Source of the DNA: Pseudolabrys taiwanensis | GTDB taxonomy: Bacteria > Pseudomonadota > Alphaproteobacteria > Rhizobiales > Xanthobacteraceae | NCBI RefSeq assembly: GCF_003367395.1 | Contig: NZ_CP031417.1 | Span: forward strand, 3,162,001 to 3,226,000 | Direction of reading: 5' to 3' | Length of the DNA: 64,000 nucleotides | Shown here: one piece after another, positions 41,450-50,184 of the stretch | Layout: every line of letters starts with the position of its first letter | Position numbering within the stretch: the stretch's first letter is position 1 | The notes under the pieces: model-generated | Seen by the model: the letters and a program-made list of their open reading frames with translations, nothing else | Databases searched by the model: none | Told to the model about the DNA's origin: nothing | Position numbers and translations under genes: made by a program

Positions 41450-41980
41450 TCAGGCGGCATTTTTCGGCTCCGGCCGGTAGCGGCCGGATGGCCCTTGCCC
41501 GCGGCGATAGACCAATAGCGTGCGGCGGAAGGAGATGATGATGTCGCCGTTCTGATTGTAGCCGATCGTTTTGACCGTCAGGACGCCGACATCGGGCCGT
41601 GATTTGGACTCGCGTTTGTCGACGACTTCGCTTTCGCTGTAGACCGTGTCGCCTTCGAACAAGGGATGCGGCATGCGCACCTCGTCCCAACCGAGATTGG
41701 CGAAGACGTTCTGCGAAATGTCGGAGACGGTCTGCCCCGTGACCAAGGCGATGGTGAAACACGAATTCACCAACGGCCGACCGAATTGCGTCTGGCTCGC
41801 GTAATTTACATCGAAGTGGAGCGGCGCCGTGTTCTGCGTCAGTAGCGTGAACCAGGCGTTGTCGGTCGCCGTCACGGTCCGGCCGAGAACGTGCTTGTAG
41901 ATATCGCCGACGGCGAAATCCTCGAAGAAACGGCCGGTCCAGCCGGGCTTCACATGCGTGTCGGGCATGGCGCTCGTCAT
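41450..41980 (-). CDS. MaoC-like (hot-dog fold) dehydratase/hydratase
   Basis: A 176-residue single hot-dog protein. The hydratase motif reads TQNTAPLHFDVNYASQ (about residue 52): the catalytic His is present and the usual Asp is Asn. Later regions are GRPLVNSCFTIALVTGQTVSDI and HPLFEGDTVYSESEV, as in acyl dehydratases and mesaconyl-CoA hydratase-like proteins. The start overlaps the SDR stop as ATGA. It would hydrate an enoyl- or mesaconyl-type CoA ester produced by the class III CoA-transferase branch of this cluster. Confidence 0.87.
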   Translation of the reverse strand: MTSAMPDTHVKPGWTGRFFEDFAVGDIYKHVLGRTVTATDNAWFTLLTQNTAPLHFDVNYASQTQFGRPLVNSCFTIALVTGQTVSDISQNVFANLGWDEVRMPHPLFEGDTVYSESEVVDKRESKSRPDVGVLTVKTIGYNQNGDIIISFRRTLLVYRRGQGPSGRYRPEPKNAA

Positions 41981-42744
41981 CGGTTGCTCTGCCCGCCGTC
42001 GAGGTCGATCACCGTTCCGCTGAGATAGGATGCCTGCGGCGAAGCCAGCATGACGGCCAGCTCCGCGACTTCCGCGGCCTCCGCCAAACGGCCGAAGGGC
42101 AAGCCCGAAAGCCCCTCCTGCCATCGCTCCTCGTCACCGGTGTTGTCTTTCGCCTTCTTGCGCATGAGGCTCTCGATACGGTCGGTGCGTGTCGCCGAGG
42201 GATTGATCCCGAGCACACGCACATTCCAATCGACGCTCTTCGCGCCGACCGCGCGGGTGAAAGCGATCAGCGCGGCGTTGCCGGCCGAGCCGCAGACATA
42301 GTCCCAGCGCGGCTGCTGACCGGCCATGCCGATGATATTGACGACGACGCCGCTGCGCCGCTCTTTCATGGCGCGAAGGTAGAGCTGCGTCAGGTGGATG
42401 TAGCCGAACACCTTGAGCTGCCAGCTGTCCGTCCAGGTCGACAGGCTGAGATCGAGCAGGTTGCCGCCCGGAATGGCGCCGGCATTGTTGACGAGCACAT
42501 CGACGTTCGGAAAGGCCGCGAACAGCCGTTCGCGATCGGCAGCGGCGCCTAGATCACCCGCAAACAAATCCGCGTCGACTCCGCCGGCTGTGAGCTTGTC
42601 GGCGGCCGCCTTCAACCGGGCCTCGTCGCGCCCGGTGACGATCACCTTGGCGCCTTCGGCGGCGAAACTCTCGGCGCAGGCAAGACCGATGCCTTTCGAC
42701 GCGCCGGTGACGAGCACCGTGCGACCCTTAAAATCGAGGTTCAT
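41977..42744 (-). CDS. Short-chain dehydrogenase/reductase with Ser in place of the YxxxK lysine
   Basis: A 255-residue SDR. The cofactor loop is VLVTGASKGIGLACAESF, followed by NNAGAIPGGNL and a C-terminal DLDGGQSNR. The catalytic stretch reads WDYVCGSAGNAALIAFTRAVG, so the Tyr is present but the Lys of YxxxK is Ser. This exact variation is known to me from a provisional SDR subgroup in proteobacteria, so it is not simply a broken gene. It lies 1 nt after the PuuE-like gene and overlaps the MaoC-like gene. Confidence 0.88.
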   Translation of the reverse strand: MNLDFKGRTVLVTGASKGIGLACAESFAAEGAKVIVTGRDEARLKAAADKLTAGGVDADLFAGDLGAAADRERLFAAFPNVDVLVNNAGAIPGGNLLDLSLSTWTDSWQLKVFGYIHLTQLYLRAMKERRSGVVVNIIGMAGQQPRWDYVCGSAGNAALIAFTRAVGAKSVDWNVRVLGINPSATRTDRIESLMRKKAKDNTGDEERWQEGLSGLPFGRLAEAAEVAELAVMLASPQASYLSGTVIDLDGGQSNR

Positions 42745-42745
42745 G

Positions 42746-43630
42746 TCACACCTTTGCGGGCGCGGGCACTGCCGCCATGTACCAGTCGGCGAGCTCCGAC
42801 CCGGTGAAGAAGCCGACGTCGGAGGACGCCGTCAGGAGATCGAGCATGGACTCGAGTTCGTGGATGCGATGCGGCACCGAGATGAGATGCGGATGCAGAC
42901 CGATGGCGAAGACGATTGCACTGTCGCGGCATTCGCGCTCGAAGCGGCGGAAGGTGAACTCGACGCGTTTGGCCATCTCGCCCGTCGCATGGCGCTCGAT
43001 CGCGTAAATGATCGAGTCGTTGATCTCGAGATTGTACGGCATGGCGATGAGCGGCTGCGTCGTCGTGCGCATCCAGGACGGGCGGTCGTCCACGACCCAG
43101 TCGCACACGTAATCGACGCCGTTTCGCTTGAGGATGTCGGCGGTATCGACCGTTTCGCGCAGGCCCGGCGACAGCCAGCCGCGCGTCGGCTTGCCCGTGA
43201 AGTCCTTGAGCTTGTCGAGGCACGCGCGAATGAGCCCCTCCTCGCCGCCCTCGACGTGATTGATCGCCTTCTGGTGCATGCCGTGGCCGATGAATTCCCA
43301 GCCCGCGTCGCGCATGGCAATCGCCGCCTGCGGGTAGGCATCGATCACGCCGGCATTGAAACTGGTCGACGCCGGCAGGCTGCGCGACGCAAAGGCCTCG
43401 AGGATTCGCGGCAGCCCGGCGCGCATGCCGTAGTCCGCCCACGAGAAGTTCGGCACGTCCGGCACCGTCTCGCGGCCGTGCGGCGGGGTGACGATGGTGC
43501 GCGGCATCGGCTGGTCGAACTGCCAGTTCTCAACATTGACCACGAGGTGCACGAGGATGCGTTTGCCTTTGAGCGGCGGCAGCGGCGCGCGCCTGGACGA
43601 CAGCTGATACGGGATACGCGGATTGGCCAT
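42746..43630 (-). CDS. Polysaccharide deacetylase-fold hydrolase, PuuE-like
   Basis: A 294-residue NodB-fold protein. The usual metal-binding TFDD region reads VHLVVNVENWQFDQP, the pattern of PuuE-type allantoinases and related cyclic-amide or ureide hydrolases. Further family stretches are FIGHGMHQKAINH, GWLSPGLRETVDTADIL and FAIGLHPHLISVPHRI. The lack of the Asp-Asp metal pair argues against a polysaccharide substrate. In this cluster it may open a lactam or ureide ring. It lies 12 nt after the ABC ATPase gene. Confidence 0.85.
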   Translation of the reverse strand: MANPRIPYQLSSRRAPLPPLKGKRILVHLVVNVENWQFDQPMPRTIVTPPHGRETVPDVPNFSWADYGMRAGLPRILEAFASRSLPASTSFNAGVIDAYPQAAIAMRDAGWEFIGHGMHQKAINHVEGGEEGLIRACLDKLKDFTGKPTRGWLSPGLRETVDTADILKRNGVDYVCDWVVDDRPSWMRTTTQPLIAMPYNLEINDSIIYAIERHATGEMAKRVEFTFRRFERECRDSAIVFAIGLHPHLISVPHRIHELESMLDLLTASSDVGFFTGSELADWYMAAVPAPAKV

Positions 43631-43642
43631 GACTTCTCGCTT

Positions 43643-44404
43643 TCAGTGATGCTCGGCGACTTTGATGTCCGCCATGATCTCGGCTTTGTACGCGGTGAAA
43701 TCCGCGCCGGTGAGACTGGCGATGGAGCGCGGGCGCGCAAGCTTGATCGGGATGGTGCGCGCGATGCGGCCGGGACGGGCCGACATGACGCAGACCCGAT
43801 CCGACAACAGGATGGCTTCGTCGATATCGTGGGTGACGAACAACACGGTCGTCCCGAGCGACTGCCAGACGTCGAGTAGAAGCTGCTGCATCGACAGCCG
43901 TGTCTGCGCGTCGAGCGCGCCGAACGGTTCGTCCATCAGCAGCGCCCGCGGATTCATGGTCAACACGCGGGCAATGCCGACGCGCTGGCGCATGCCGCCG
44001 GAAAGCTGCACCGGCAGCGCATCGGCGAAGCCTTCGAGGCCGACGACCTTCAACAGCTTGCGGGCGCGCTCCTCATATTCGGCGCGCGGCAGGCCTTGCA
44101 CGCGCGGACCGAAGATCACGTTTTCCCAAACGCTCAGCCAGGGAAACAGCGCGGCCTCTTGGAAAACGACGCCGCGATCCGGCCCGGGACGCGTGACCGC
44201 CTTGCCGTCGAAAAGCAGGCTGCCCGAACTGACTGTCTCAAAGCCGGCGAGCAAATTGAGCAGGGTGGACTTGCCGCAGCCGGACGGCCCGAGCAGCGCG
44301 ACGAACTCGCCCTCGTTGACCGTCAAACTGACGTCGTCGAGCGCGTGGACGATCTTCTGTCCGTAGTAAACCTTGGAGACGTGATCGAAGGTGATCGTGC
44401 TCAT
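43643..44404 (-). CDS. ABC transporter ATP-binding protein, SsuB/TauB type
   Basis: A 253-residue ATPase with Walker A GPSGCGKST (about residue 39), signature QLSGGMRQRVG (about 135), and Walker B LLMDEPFGALDAQT (about 155); switch His in LFVTHDIDEA. It is the third gene of a binding protein-permease-ATPase importer serving the 38-51 kb catabolic cluster. Gap to the permease is 7 nt. Confidence 0.95.
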   Translation of the reverse strand: MSTITFDHVSKVYYGQKIVHALDDVSLTVNEGEFVALLGPSGCGKSTLLNLLAGFETVSSGSLLFDGKAVTRPGPDRGVVFQEAALFPWLSVWENVIFGPRVQGLPRAEYEERARKLLKVVGLEGFADALPVQLSGGMRQRVGIARVLTMNPRALLMDEPFGALDAQTRLSMQQLLLDVWQSLGTTVLFVTHDIDEAILLSDRVCVMSARPGRIARTIPIKLARPRSIASLTGADFTAYKAEIMADIKVAEHH

Positions 44405-44411
44405 GCGCCGC

Positions 44412-45296
44412 TCACGCCTGGAAGGATTGCAGGCGGCGCCACGTCAGGACCCAGCGCTCGATCTGCACGATGATGTAGTCACTGAGGAAACCGAGCAGGC
44501 CGATGGAGACCATATCGGCGATCACCACGTCCATGCGGCCGACGTAATAGGCGTCCCACAGCACGTAACCGAGGCCCGACTTCACCGCGACCATTTCCGC
44601 GACGATGACCGCCGTCCAGGCGATGCCGAGCCCGATGCGCAGACCGGTGAAGATCGAGGGTAGCGAGGCCGGCAGCACGACACGGCGCAACACGGTCCAC
44701 CGGCTCGCGCCCATCATCAGCGCAGCGCGGATGAGATTGCGCTCGACGTCGCGCGCGCCCTGGGCGGTGTTGACTACGATCGGATAAAAAGCGCCGAGCG
44801 ATATGAGGAAGATCGCGCCGACATCCTGAATGCCGAAGATGGCAATCGAGAAAGGCAGCCACGCCGTAATCGGAATCGGCCGCAACAACTGAATCGTGGG
44901 ATCGAGCGCGCCCGACGCAAGCCTGTTCCAGCCGATGGCGATACCGACCGGCACGCCGACGACGATAGCGCTGATGAAGCCCTTGCCGACGCGCTCGGCC
45001 GAGAACAGCAAATTGGCAAGCCAAGTACCGCTATACGCATTGAAGCCGCCGCTCGGACCGAAGGCCCATACAACCCAGGCTTTCCAGACGCGATCCGGCG
45101 TCGGCAGGACGCCGCCGAACAGCGAGCCGCCATGCCCGGCCATCTGCCAGATCGCGATCACCGCGACCGGCAGGATGACGGCGAGCACGCCTTGCTGGAT
45201 GCTCCGTGCGACCGCGAGCGAAAGCCCGAGGCGAGGCGCGGGTATCTCGCGACTCGCCGGGGTGCTGGCGCGTGCCGGCTCGCTCGGGCTCGACAT
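44412..45296 (-). CDS. ABC transporter permease, SsuC/TauC type
   Basis: A 294-residue permease with a short Pro/Ala/Ser-rich N-terminal tail and about six membrane helices starting at VLAVILPVAVIAIWQMAG. The EAA loop is NLIRAALMMGASRWTVLRRVVLP. ATG 45296 was chosen; a longer frame upstream is a shadow over the end of the binding-protein gene. It acts with the adjacent binding protein and ATPase. Confidence 0.93.
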   Translation of the reverse strand: MSSPSEPARASTPASREIPAPRLGLSLAVARSIQQGVLAVILPVAVIAIWQMAGHGGSLFGGVLPTPDRVWKAWVVWAFGPSGGFNAYSGTWLANLLFSAERVGKGFISAIVVGVPVGIAIGWNRLASGALDPTIQLLRPIPITAWLPFSIAIFGIQDVGAIFLISLGAFYPIVVNTAQGARDVERNLIRAALMMGASRWTVLRRVVLPASLPSIFTGLRIGLGIAWTAVIVAEMVAVKSGLGYVLWDAYYVGRMDVVIADMVSIGLLGFLSDYIIVQIERWVLTWRRLQSFQA

Positions 45297-45348
45297 GGGC
45301 CTTATGCTCCTCCGCCGGCCCCTGAAGGGCAAGTGGCGCGATCCGCCC

Positions 45349-46347
45349 TCACTTGCCCAGCGCCTTCTCGACGAAAGATGCATCCCAGGCGGAGTCCACT
45401 TGGCCCGAGACGTCCTTCTGGATCACGCCCAGATCGGCGAAGGCTTTTGCCTGACGCTTGATCTGGTCCGGCGAAACGACCTCGCCGAGCGTGATCACGG
45501 CGGAGGCTTTCGCCGCGATGTCCGGCGCCATCCCGGACAGTTGCGCATAAGCTTCGGCGAACTTCTTCGGATCCTTCTTTAGCGCTTCCTGGGTCTTGAG
45601 ATAGGTCCACACGAAGCGCTCCACCGCGGCACGTTTGCTCTCGACGGCCTGTTTGGAGGCGACCAACAGACCGAGCTCTGCGCCGACCGCCTTCGAAGAA
45701 CCGTATTCGAGGTTCTTGGCGAAATAGCCGTAACCGTCCATCACCGGGATCGACTCGAACGGCTCCCAAGTGACGATGCCGTCGACCTCACCCTTCTTGA
45801 GCGCTTGATCGAAGTTCGCGCCGCCGCCCTGAATGTTGATCGCCTGAAAGCTGTTATAAGGGATGTTCTTTTCGACGAGCGTCGCGGCGAACTGGAACCA
45901 AACGGCAGAACCCGGCGCAATGGCGATCTTCTTACCCTTCAGATCGTCCCACGAATCGAACTTCACACCGTTGCGGCCGATCACGTACTTGAGCGACGAG
46001 CCGACACCCATCAGCCCGACGACGTTCGTCGAGCCCTGCGCAAGCGCGATCGCGAGGTCCGCGGGGCCGACGGAGGCAACGTCGAGAGAACCGGCGAGCA
46101 GCGCGGTTCGCGCATCGGCATAGCGGACGAATTCAACAAGCTTGAGATTGACACCGAGCTTCTTGAGGTCGTCGGCGATCAAAATCATCGGCGCGAGATG
46201 GCCAACCTTCTGATAACCCACGGTCAGCTCGACCGGCGGCGAGAGCGGCGCCGGTTCCGGACCGACCGCGTTGGCACGTAGCGGCAGCATTCCCACTGCC
46301 GCCACCACGAGACTAAACATCGTCACAAGCTTCTTAGAGAATTGCAT
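45349..46347 (-). CDS. ABC transporter substrate-binding protein, NMT1/SsuA-like
   Basis: A 332-residue periplasmic protein with a signal peptide (TMFSLVVAAVGMLPLRANA). Fold motifs are LTVGYQKVGHLAPMILIADDLKKLGVNL and GSLDVASVGPADLAIALAQG, then GKKIAIAPGSAVWFQFAATL. ATG 46347 has GGAGG 6-7 nt upstream; an in-frame GTG two codons earlier is possible. It sets the specificity of the second importer of the window. The gene starts a sub-operon 74 nt after the class III CoA-transferase. Confidence 0.92.
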   Translation of the reverse strand: MQFSKKLVTMFSLVVAAVGMLPLRANAVGPEPAPLSPPVELTVGYQKVGHLAPMILIADDLKKLGVNLKLVEFVRYADARTALLAGSLDVASVGPADLAIALAQGSTNVVGLMGVGSSLKYVIGRNGVKFDSWDDLKGKKIAIAPGSAVWFQFAATLVEKNIPYNSFQAINIQGGGANFDQALKKGEVDGIVTWEPFESIPVMDGYGYFAKNLEYGSSKAVGAELGLLVASKQAVESKRAAVERFVWTYLKTQEALKKDPKKFAEAYAQLSGMAPDIAAKASAVITLGEVVSPDQIKRQAKAFADLGVIQKDVSGQVDSAWDASFVEKALGK

Positions 46348-46421
46348 GGTCACCCTCCGTCAAACGAATGCGAGACTTGCAAGCAATTTCAGTACCAAAC
46401 CGACCCGCGTGGAAGCGTCGT

Positions 46422-47612
46422 CTAGATGACATGCTCCTTGCGCAGACCTTCGATCGCTGACGCGTCGAATCCAAGTTCTCCGAGGACAGCATCATTGTCG
46501 GCGCCGGCCTCGGGCAGCAGGGCTTTGAATTGTGCCGGCGTGCGCGACAGCCCGATCGGCTGTCCAACCAGCGTAACCTCTTTGCCATCGTCACCTTGCA
46601 CCGACGTCGCGATGCCGAGGTGCTGCACCTGAGGGTCGGCGAACACATCGTCCATCTTGTAGATCGGCCCAGCTGGCACGCCCGCTTTCTCAAGCGCCTC
46701 CAGCCACGCCTGCGATGCTCGTGTCGCGAAGATATCGGCGAGAAGCGTGTTCAACGACGGACGATTTTTGAAGCGCAAGTCTAAGGTGGCGTATCGTGGA
46801 TCGTCCGTGAGCTCCGGCCGGCCGATGGCGACGCAGAACGCTTTCCACTGTCCCTGCCCGCCGACGGCGATGTTGATGAAGCCATCGGCCGTGCGCACAA
46901 CGCCCATCGGCGTCGAGTAGGGATGGTCGTTGCCGGCTTGCTGCGGCACGACGCCTTCCACAAGATACCGCGCCGCCTGGAAATCCATCATGGCGATCTG
47001 CGCCTGCAACAGCGAGGATTGCACCCACTGTCCTTCGCCCGAGCGCTCACGTTCGGCGAGCGCGACGAGAATACCGATGGCGGCGTAAAGACCGGCGGAT
47101 GTATCCGCAACCGCAATCCCCGCACGCACCGGTCCCTGGCCCGGCAAGCCGGTTACCCACATCAGACCGCCCATGCCCTGGGCGATCTGATCGAAGCCGG
47201 CCCGCGTGCGATAGGGACCGCTCTGGCCGAAGCCCGATATCGACGCCAGGATTATGCGCGGATTGACGGCCTTGAGGTCCTCGTAAGCGATGCCGAGGCG
47301 CTCTTTGACGTCCGGACGAAAATTCTCGACGACAACGTCGGCCGTCGCGACCAAGCGCTTGAAGACCTCGAGGCCCGCCGGCGTCTTCAGATTGAGTGTG
47401 ATCGACCGCTTGTTGCGGTGCAGATTGAGCATATCCGAGCCGTCGCGCGCACCGCTCATGCCTTCGTTGGGGTCTACGCCCGGCGGCGCTTCGATCTTGA
47501 TCACATCCGCGCCGAAATCCGCGAAGACGCGGCAGCACGTCGGACCGGCGCGCACACGCGTCAGATCGAGAATGCGCAGATTGGCCAAGGCCGGGGACAC
47601 ATGCGAACTCAC
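46422..47612 (-). CDS. Class III CoA-transferase (CaiB/BaiF family)
   Basis: A 396-residue formyl-CoA transferase-like enzyme. N-terminus: LRILDLTRVRAGPTCCRVFADFGADVIKIE. Later come NLKTPAGLEVFKRLV and the catalytic aspartate in AGIAVADTSAGLYAA (about residue 168). The start is GTG 47612, overlapping the amidase stop as GTGA; no suitable ATG exists in this frame. The enzyme exchanges CoA between carboxylates and would activate an acid released by the amidase. Confidence 0.92.
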   Translation of the reverse strand: MSSHVSPALANLRILDLTRVRAGPTCCRVFADFGADVIKIEAPPGVDPNEGMSGARDGSDMLNLHRNKRSITLNLKTPAGLEVFKRLVATADVVVENFRPDVKERLGIAYEDLKAVNPRIILASISGFGQSGPYRTRAGFDQIAQGMGGLMWVTGLPGQGPVRAGIAVADTSAGLYAAIGILVALAERERSGEGQWVQSSLLQAQIAMMDFQAARYLVEGVVPQQAGNDHPYSTPMGVVRTADGFINIAVGGQGQWKAFCVAIGRPELTDDPRYATLDLRFKNRPSLNTLLADIFATRASQAWLEALEKAGVPAGPIYKMDDVFADPQVQHLGIATSVQGDDGKEVTLVGQPIGLSRTPAQFKALLPEAGADNDAVLGELGFDASAIEGLRKEHVI

Positions 47613-48919
47613 GCGGCAAGACCTTTCTCGGCAGCGATATCGGAAGCGATGGCGGCCGGGATGCGGCCGTGCCAATCGGTCTTCATCTGGAACGACGTGG
47701 CGAGCGCGATCAGCAATGGCTCACTGTCCGGCCGGCCGACGATTTGCAGGCCGACAGGCATTCCCCTGCTATCGAAGCCGACCGGAAGCGCGAGCGCGGG
47801 CAGGCCGAGATAGTTCACGAAGCGCGTGAACCGGCTCATGGCGTACAGCGTCCGCGCCTTGAAGTCCGGCGATGTCGGATCGGTCTCCGCGACGCGCGGC
47901 GTCCTGATGGGCATCACCGGCATGAAGGCGACAGCCGCCTCGCCCAGAAACGTTTCAAGGAAATGCTGTCGCGCCGCTTCGCGGCCAGCGACCAATTGCG
48001 CCAACGCATCGTCGTCGATCGAAAGCCCCTTGGCCAACCGTTTGCGCAAGGTCGCGTCGACACGCACGTCGTCGAGCCGGTTGCGGTGTGCCCGCGCAGC
48101 CTCGCCCTGCATCACCAGCAGCACGCGCTCGTCGGCCTCTTTCGGGAAGCCGCCACGTCCGGCGACGGGTAGGCCGAACCGCGCGATGGCGTCGCGGCAA
48201 AGCTGCGTCACCTCCGCATCGCTTTCGCCGAACGCATCTTCCAATACGATGGCCGAATGCGCCGATGGTGCGGCGGCCTCACCGAAAAGCGCGGTCCAAA
48301 CCATCGCGAGATCGGCCGCGCCGCGCGCGAAAATGCCGATGGTGTCGAGACTGGGCGACAGCGGCATTGCGCCATCAAGCGGCAGCACGCCCCATGTCGG
48401 CTTCAGGCCGGTCACGCCGCAGCAATGCGCCGGAATGCGGACGGAGCCGCCGGTGTCCGAACCGAGCGCCGCAAAAGCGCAACCGCTCGCCACCAGCGCA
48501 GCCGAGCCACTGGACGACCCGCCGGGCACGAAGTCCTTGTTCCAGGGATTGAGCACGTTGCCGCGCACGCTGTTGATGCCCGAAGGCTCATAGGCAAGCT
48601 CGGTCATCTCAGCCGTGCCGATGAGGCAGCCACCGGCGCGGCGGAGGCGCTCGATGATGGCCGCCGGCTTGCCGAGCGGCTCGAGCGGCGCGGCGCAACC
48701 GCAGCTCGGCGGCGTCACGCCGGTCGCGATCATATCCTTCGCAACATAGGGCAGACCCGCGAGCGGCCCGGCGGGGTCGAAGCCGTTATCGATCTCTTGC
48801 GCCGTTGCATTCAGCTTGCGGCCGATGGTCTTCAGCCGCAGTCGCGCCCGCCCGATGGCAGCCTCCCGCTCGCCCGCCGGGAGCGACGACCAATCGGGAA
48901 AGCGTGCGCTTGCGACCAT
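47609..48919 (-). CDS. Amidase (amidase signature family)
   Basis: A 436-residue amidase. The Ser-cisSer-Lys triad is visible: Lys in YVAKDMIATG (about residue 60), cis-Ser in GGSSSGSAAL (about 135) and nucleophile Ser in GSDTGGSVRIPA (about 159). The family includes GatA, malonamidase and aryl-amidases. ATG 48919 starts 5 nt after the acyl-CoA dehydrogenase stop; a longer frame is a shadow. In this cluster it would release ammonia from a ring-opened amide. Confidence 0.93.
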   Translation of the reverse strand: MVASARFPDWSSLPAGEREAAIGRARLRLKTIGRKLNATAQEIDNGFDPAGPLAGLPYVAKDMIATGVTPPSCGCAAPLEPLGKPAAIIERLRRAGGCLIGTAEMTELAYEPSGINSVRGNVLNPWNKDFVPGGSSSGSAALVASGCAFAALGSDTGGSVRIPAHCCGVTGLKPTWGVLPLDGAMPLSPSLDTIGIFARGAADLAMVWTALFGEAAAPSAHSAIVLEDAFGESDAEVTQLCRDAIARFGLPVAGRGGFPKEADERVLLVMQGEAARAHRNRLDDVRVDATLRKRLAKGLSIDDDALAQLVAGREAARQHFLETFLGEAAVAFMPVMPIRTPRVAETDPTSPDFKARTLYAMSRFTRFVNYLGLPALALPVGFDSRGMPVGLQIVGRPDSEPLLIALATSFQMKTDWHGRIPAAIASDIAAEKGLAA

Positions 48920-48924
48920 GATCG

Positions 48925-50094
48925 TCAGTAAGACCTCGGTAATCCGAGCGTATGTTCGCCGAGATAGGCCAGGATAAGGTTGCTCGAAATCGGCGCCACT
49001 TGGTAGAGCCGCGTTTCGCGGAACTTGCGCTCGACATCGAATTCGGCCGCAAAGCCGAAGCCGCCATGCGTCTGCAGGCACGCATTGGCCGCCTGCCAGG
49101 ATGCATCAGCGGCCAACAGCTTCGCCATATTCGCCTCGGCGCCGCAGGGCTTGCCGTTGTCGTGCAACCAGGCCGCCTTGTAGCGCATCAGGCTTGCCGC
49201 CTCGATATTCGCGTAGGCTTGGGCGATCGGGAACTGGATGCCCTGGTTCTGTCCGATGGGCCGGCCGAACACCTTGCGTTCATTGCCGTAGGCGACAGCC
49301 TTGTCGACGAACCAATAGCCGTCGCCGATGCACTCGGCGGCAATCAGCGTGCGCTCGGCGTTGAGCCCTTGCAGGATGTATCTGAAGCCCTGCCCTTCCT
49401 CGCCGATCAGGTTCTCCACGGGAACCTCGACATCGTCGAAGAACACCTCGTTGGTTTCGTGGTTCACCATGTTGCGGATCGGCTGCACGGTCATGCCGCC
49501 GGCAAGCGCCGCTTTCACATCGACCAGGAAGACCGACAAGCCTTCGGACTTCTTGCGCACCTGATCGACCGGCGTCGTACGCGCCAGCAGGATCATATAG
49601 TCGGAGTGCTGCAGCCGCGACGTCCACACCTTCTGGCCGTTGACGACGTAGCGGTCGCCCTTGCGCACGGCCGTGGTCTTCAGCTTCGTGGTATCGGAGC
49701 CTGTAGTCGGCTCGGTGACCGCCATCGACTGAATGCGCAGCTCGCCGCTCGCGATCTTCGGCAGATACTCTTTCTTCTGCTCCGCGGATCCCGCGCGCAG
49801 CAGTGTCGACATATTGTACATTTGGCCATGGCAGGCGCCTGAGTTGCCGCCGGCCCGGTTGATCTCTTCGAGGATGATCGACGCTTCCGTGAAGCCGAGG
49901 CCCGAACCGCCGTACTCTTCGGGGATAAGCGCGCTGAGCCAGCCGGCGGCGGTCAGCGCCGTGACGAACGCTTCGGGGTAGGCGCGCGCGTCATCGACAC
50001 GGCGCCAGTACTCGGCCGGAAAGTCCGCGCAAAGGCTACGCACCGCATCGCGCAAGTCGCGATGGTCGTCGGCAAGGGGGATTTCAAATGCCAT
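48925..50094 (-). CDS. Acyl-CoA dehydrogenase, subgroup without the canonical C-terminal glutamate
   Basis: A 389-residue flavoprotein. FAD and substrate motifs are EEYGGSGLGFTEASIILEEI, AVTEPTTGSDTTKLKTTAV and VWTSRLQHSDYMILLA, then ERTLIAAECIGDGYWF. Near the C-terminus the usual IYEGTxEI stretch reads VAPISSNL, so the canonical catalytic Glu is absent. I recall this APIS variant as a common uncharacterised subgroup; another acidic residue may act as the base. It is the first enzyme gene after the LysR regulator, 90 nt apart. Confidence 0.9.
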   Translation of the reverse strand: MAFEIPLADDHRDLRDAVRSLCADFPAEYWRRVDDARAYPEAFVTALTAAGWLSALIPEEYGGSGLGFTEASIILEEINRAGGNSGACHGQMYNMSTLLRAGSAEQKKEYLPKIASGELRIQSMAVTEPTTGSDTTKLKTTAVRKGDRYVVNGQKVWTSRLQHSDYMILLARTTPVDQVRKKSEGLSVFLVDVKAALAGGMTVQPIRNMVNHETNEVFFDDVEVPVENLIGEEGQGFRYILQGLNAERTLIAAECIGDGYWFVDKAVAYGNERKVFGRPIGQNQGIQFPIAQAYANIEAASLMRYKAAWLHDNGKPCGAEANMAKLLAADASWQAANACLQTHGGFGFAAEFDVERKFRETRLYQVAPISSNLILAYLGEHTLGLPRSY

Positions 50095-50184
50095 AGAGTG
50101 CCCGTTCCACCGCGGAAACGATAAGCGGCGTCAGGCGGGCGCGGAATGTCAATTTCCGTGATACTGATTTCGAGAATAGCGAAA

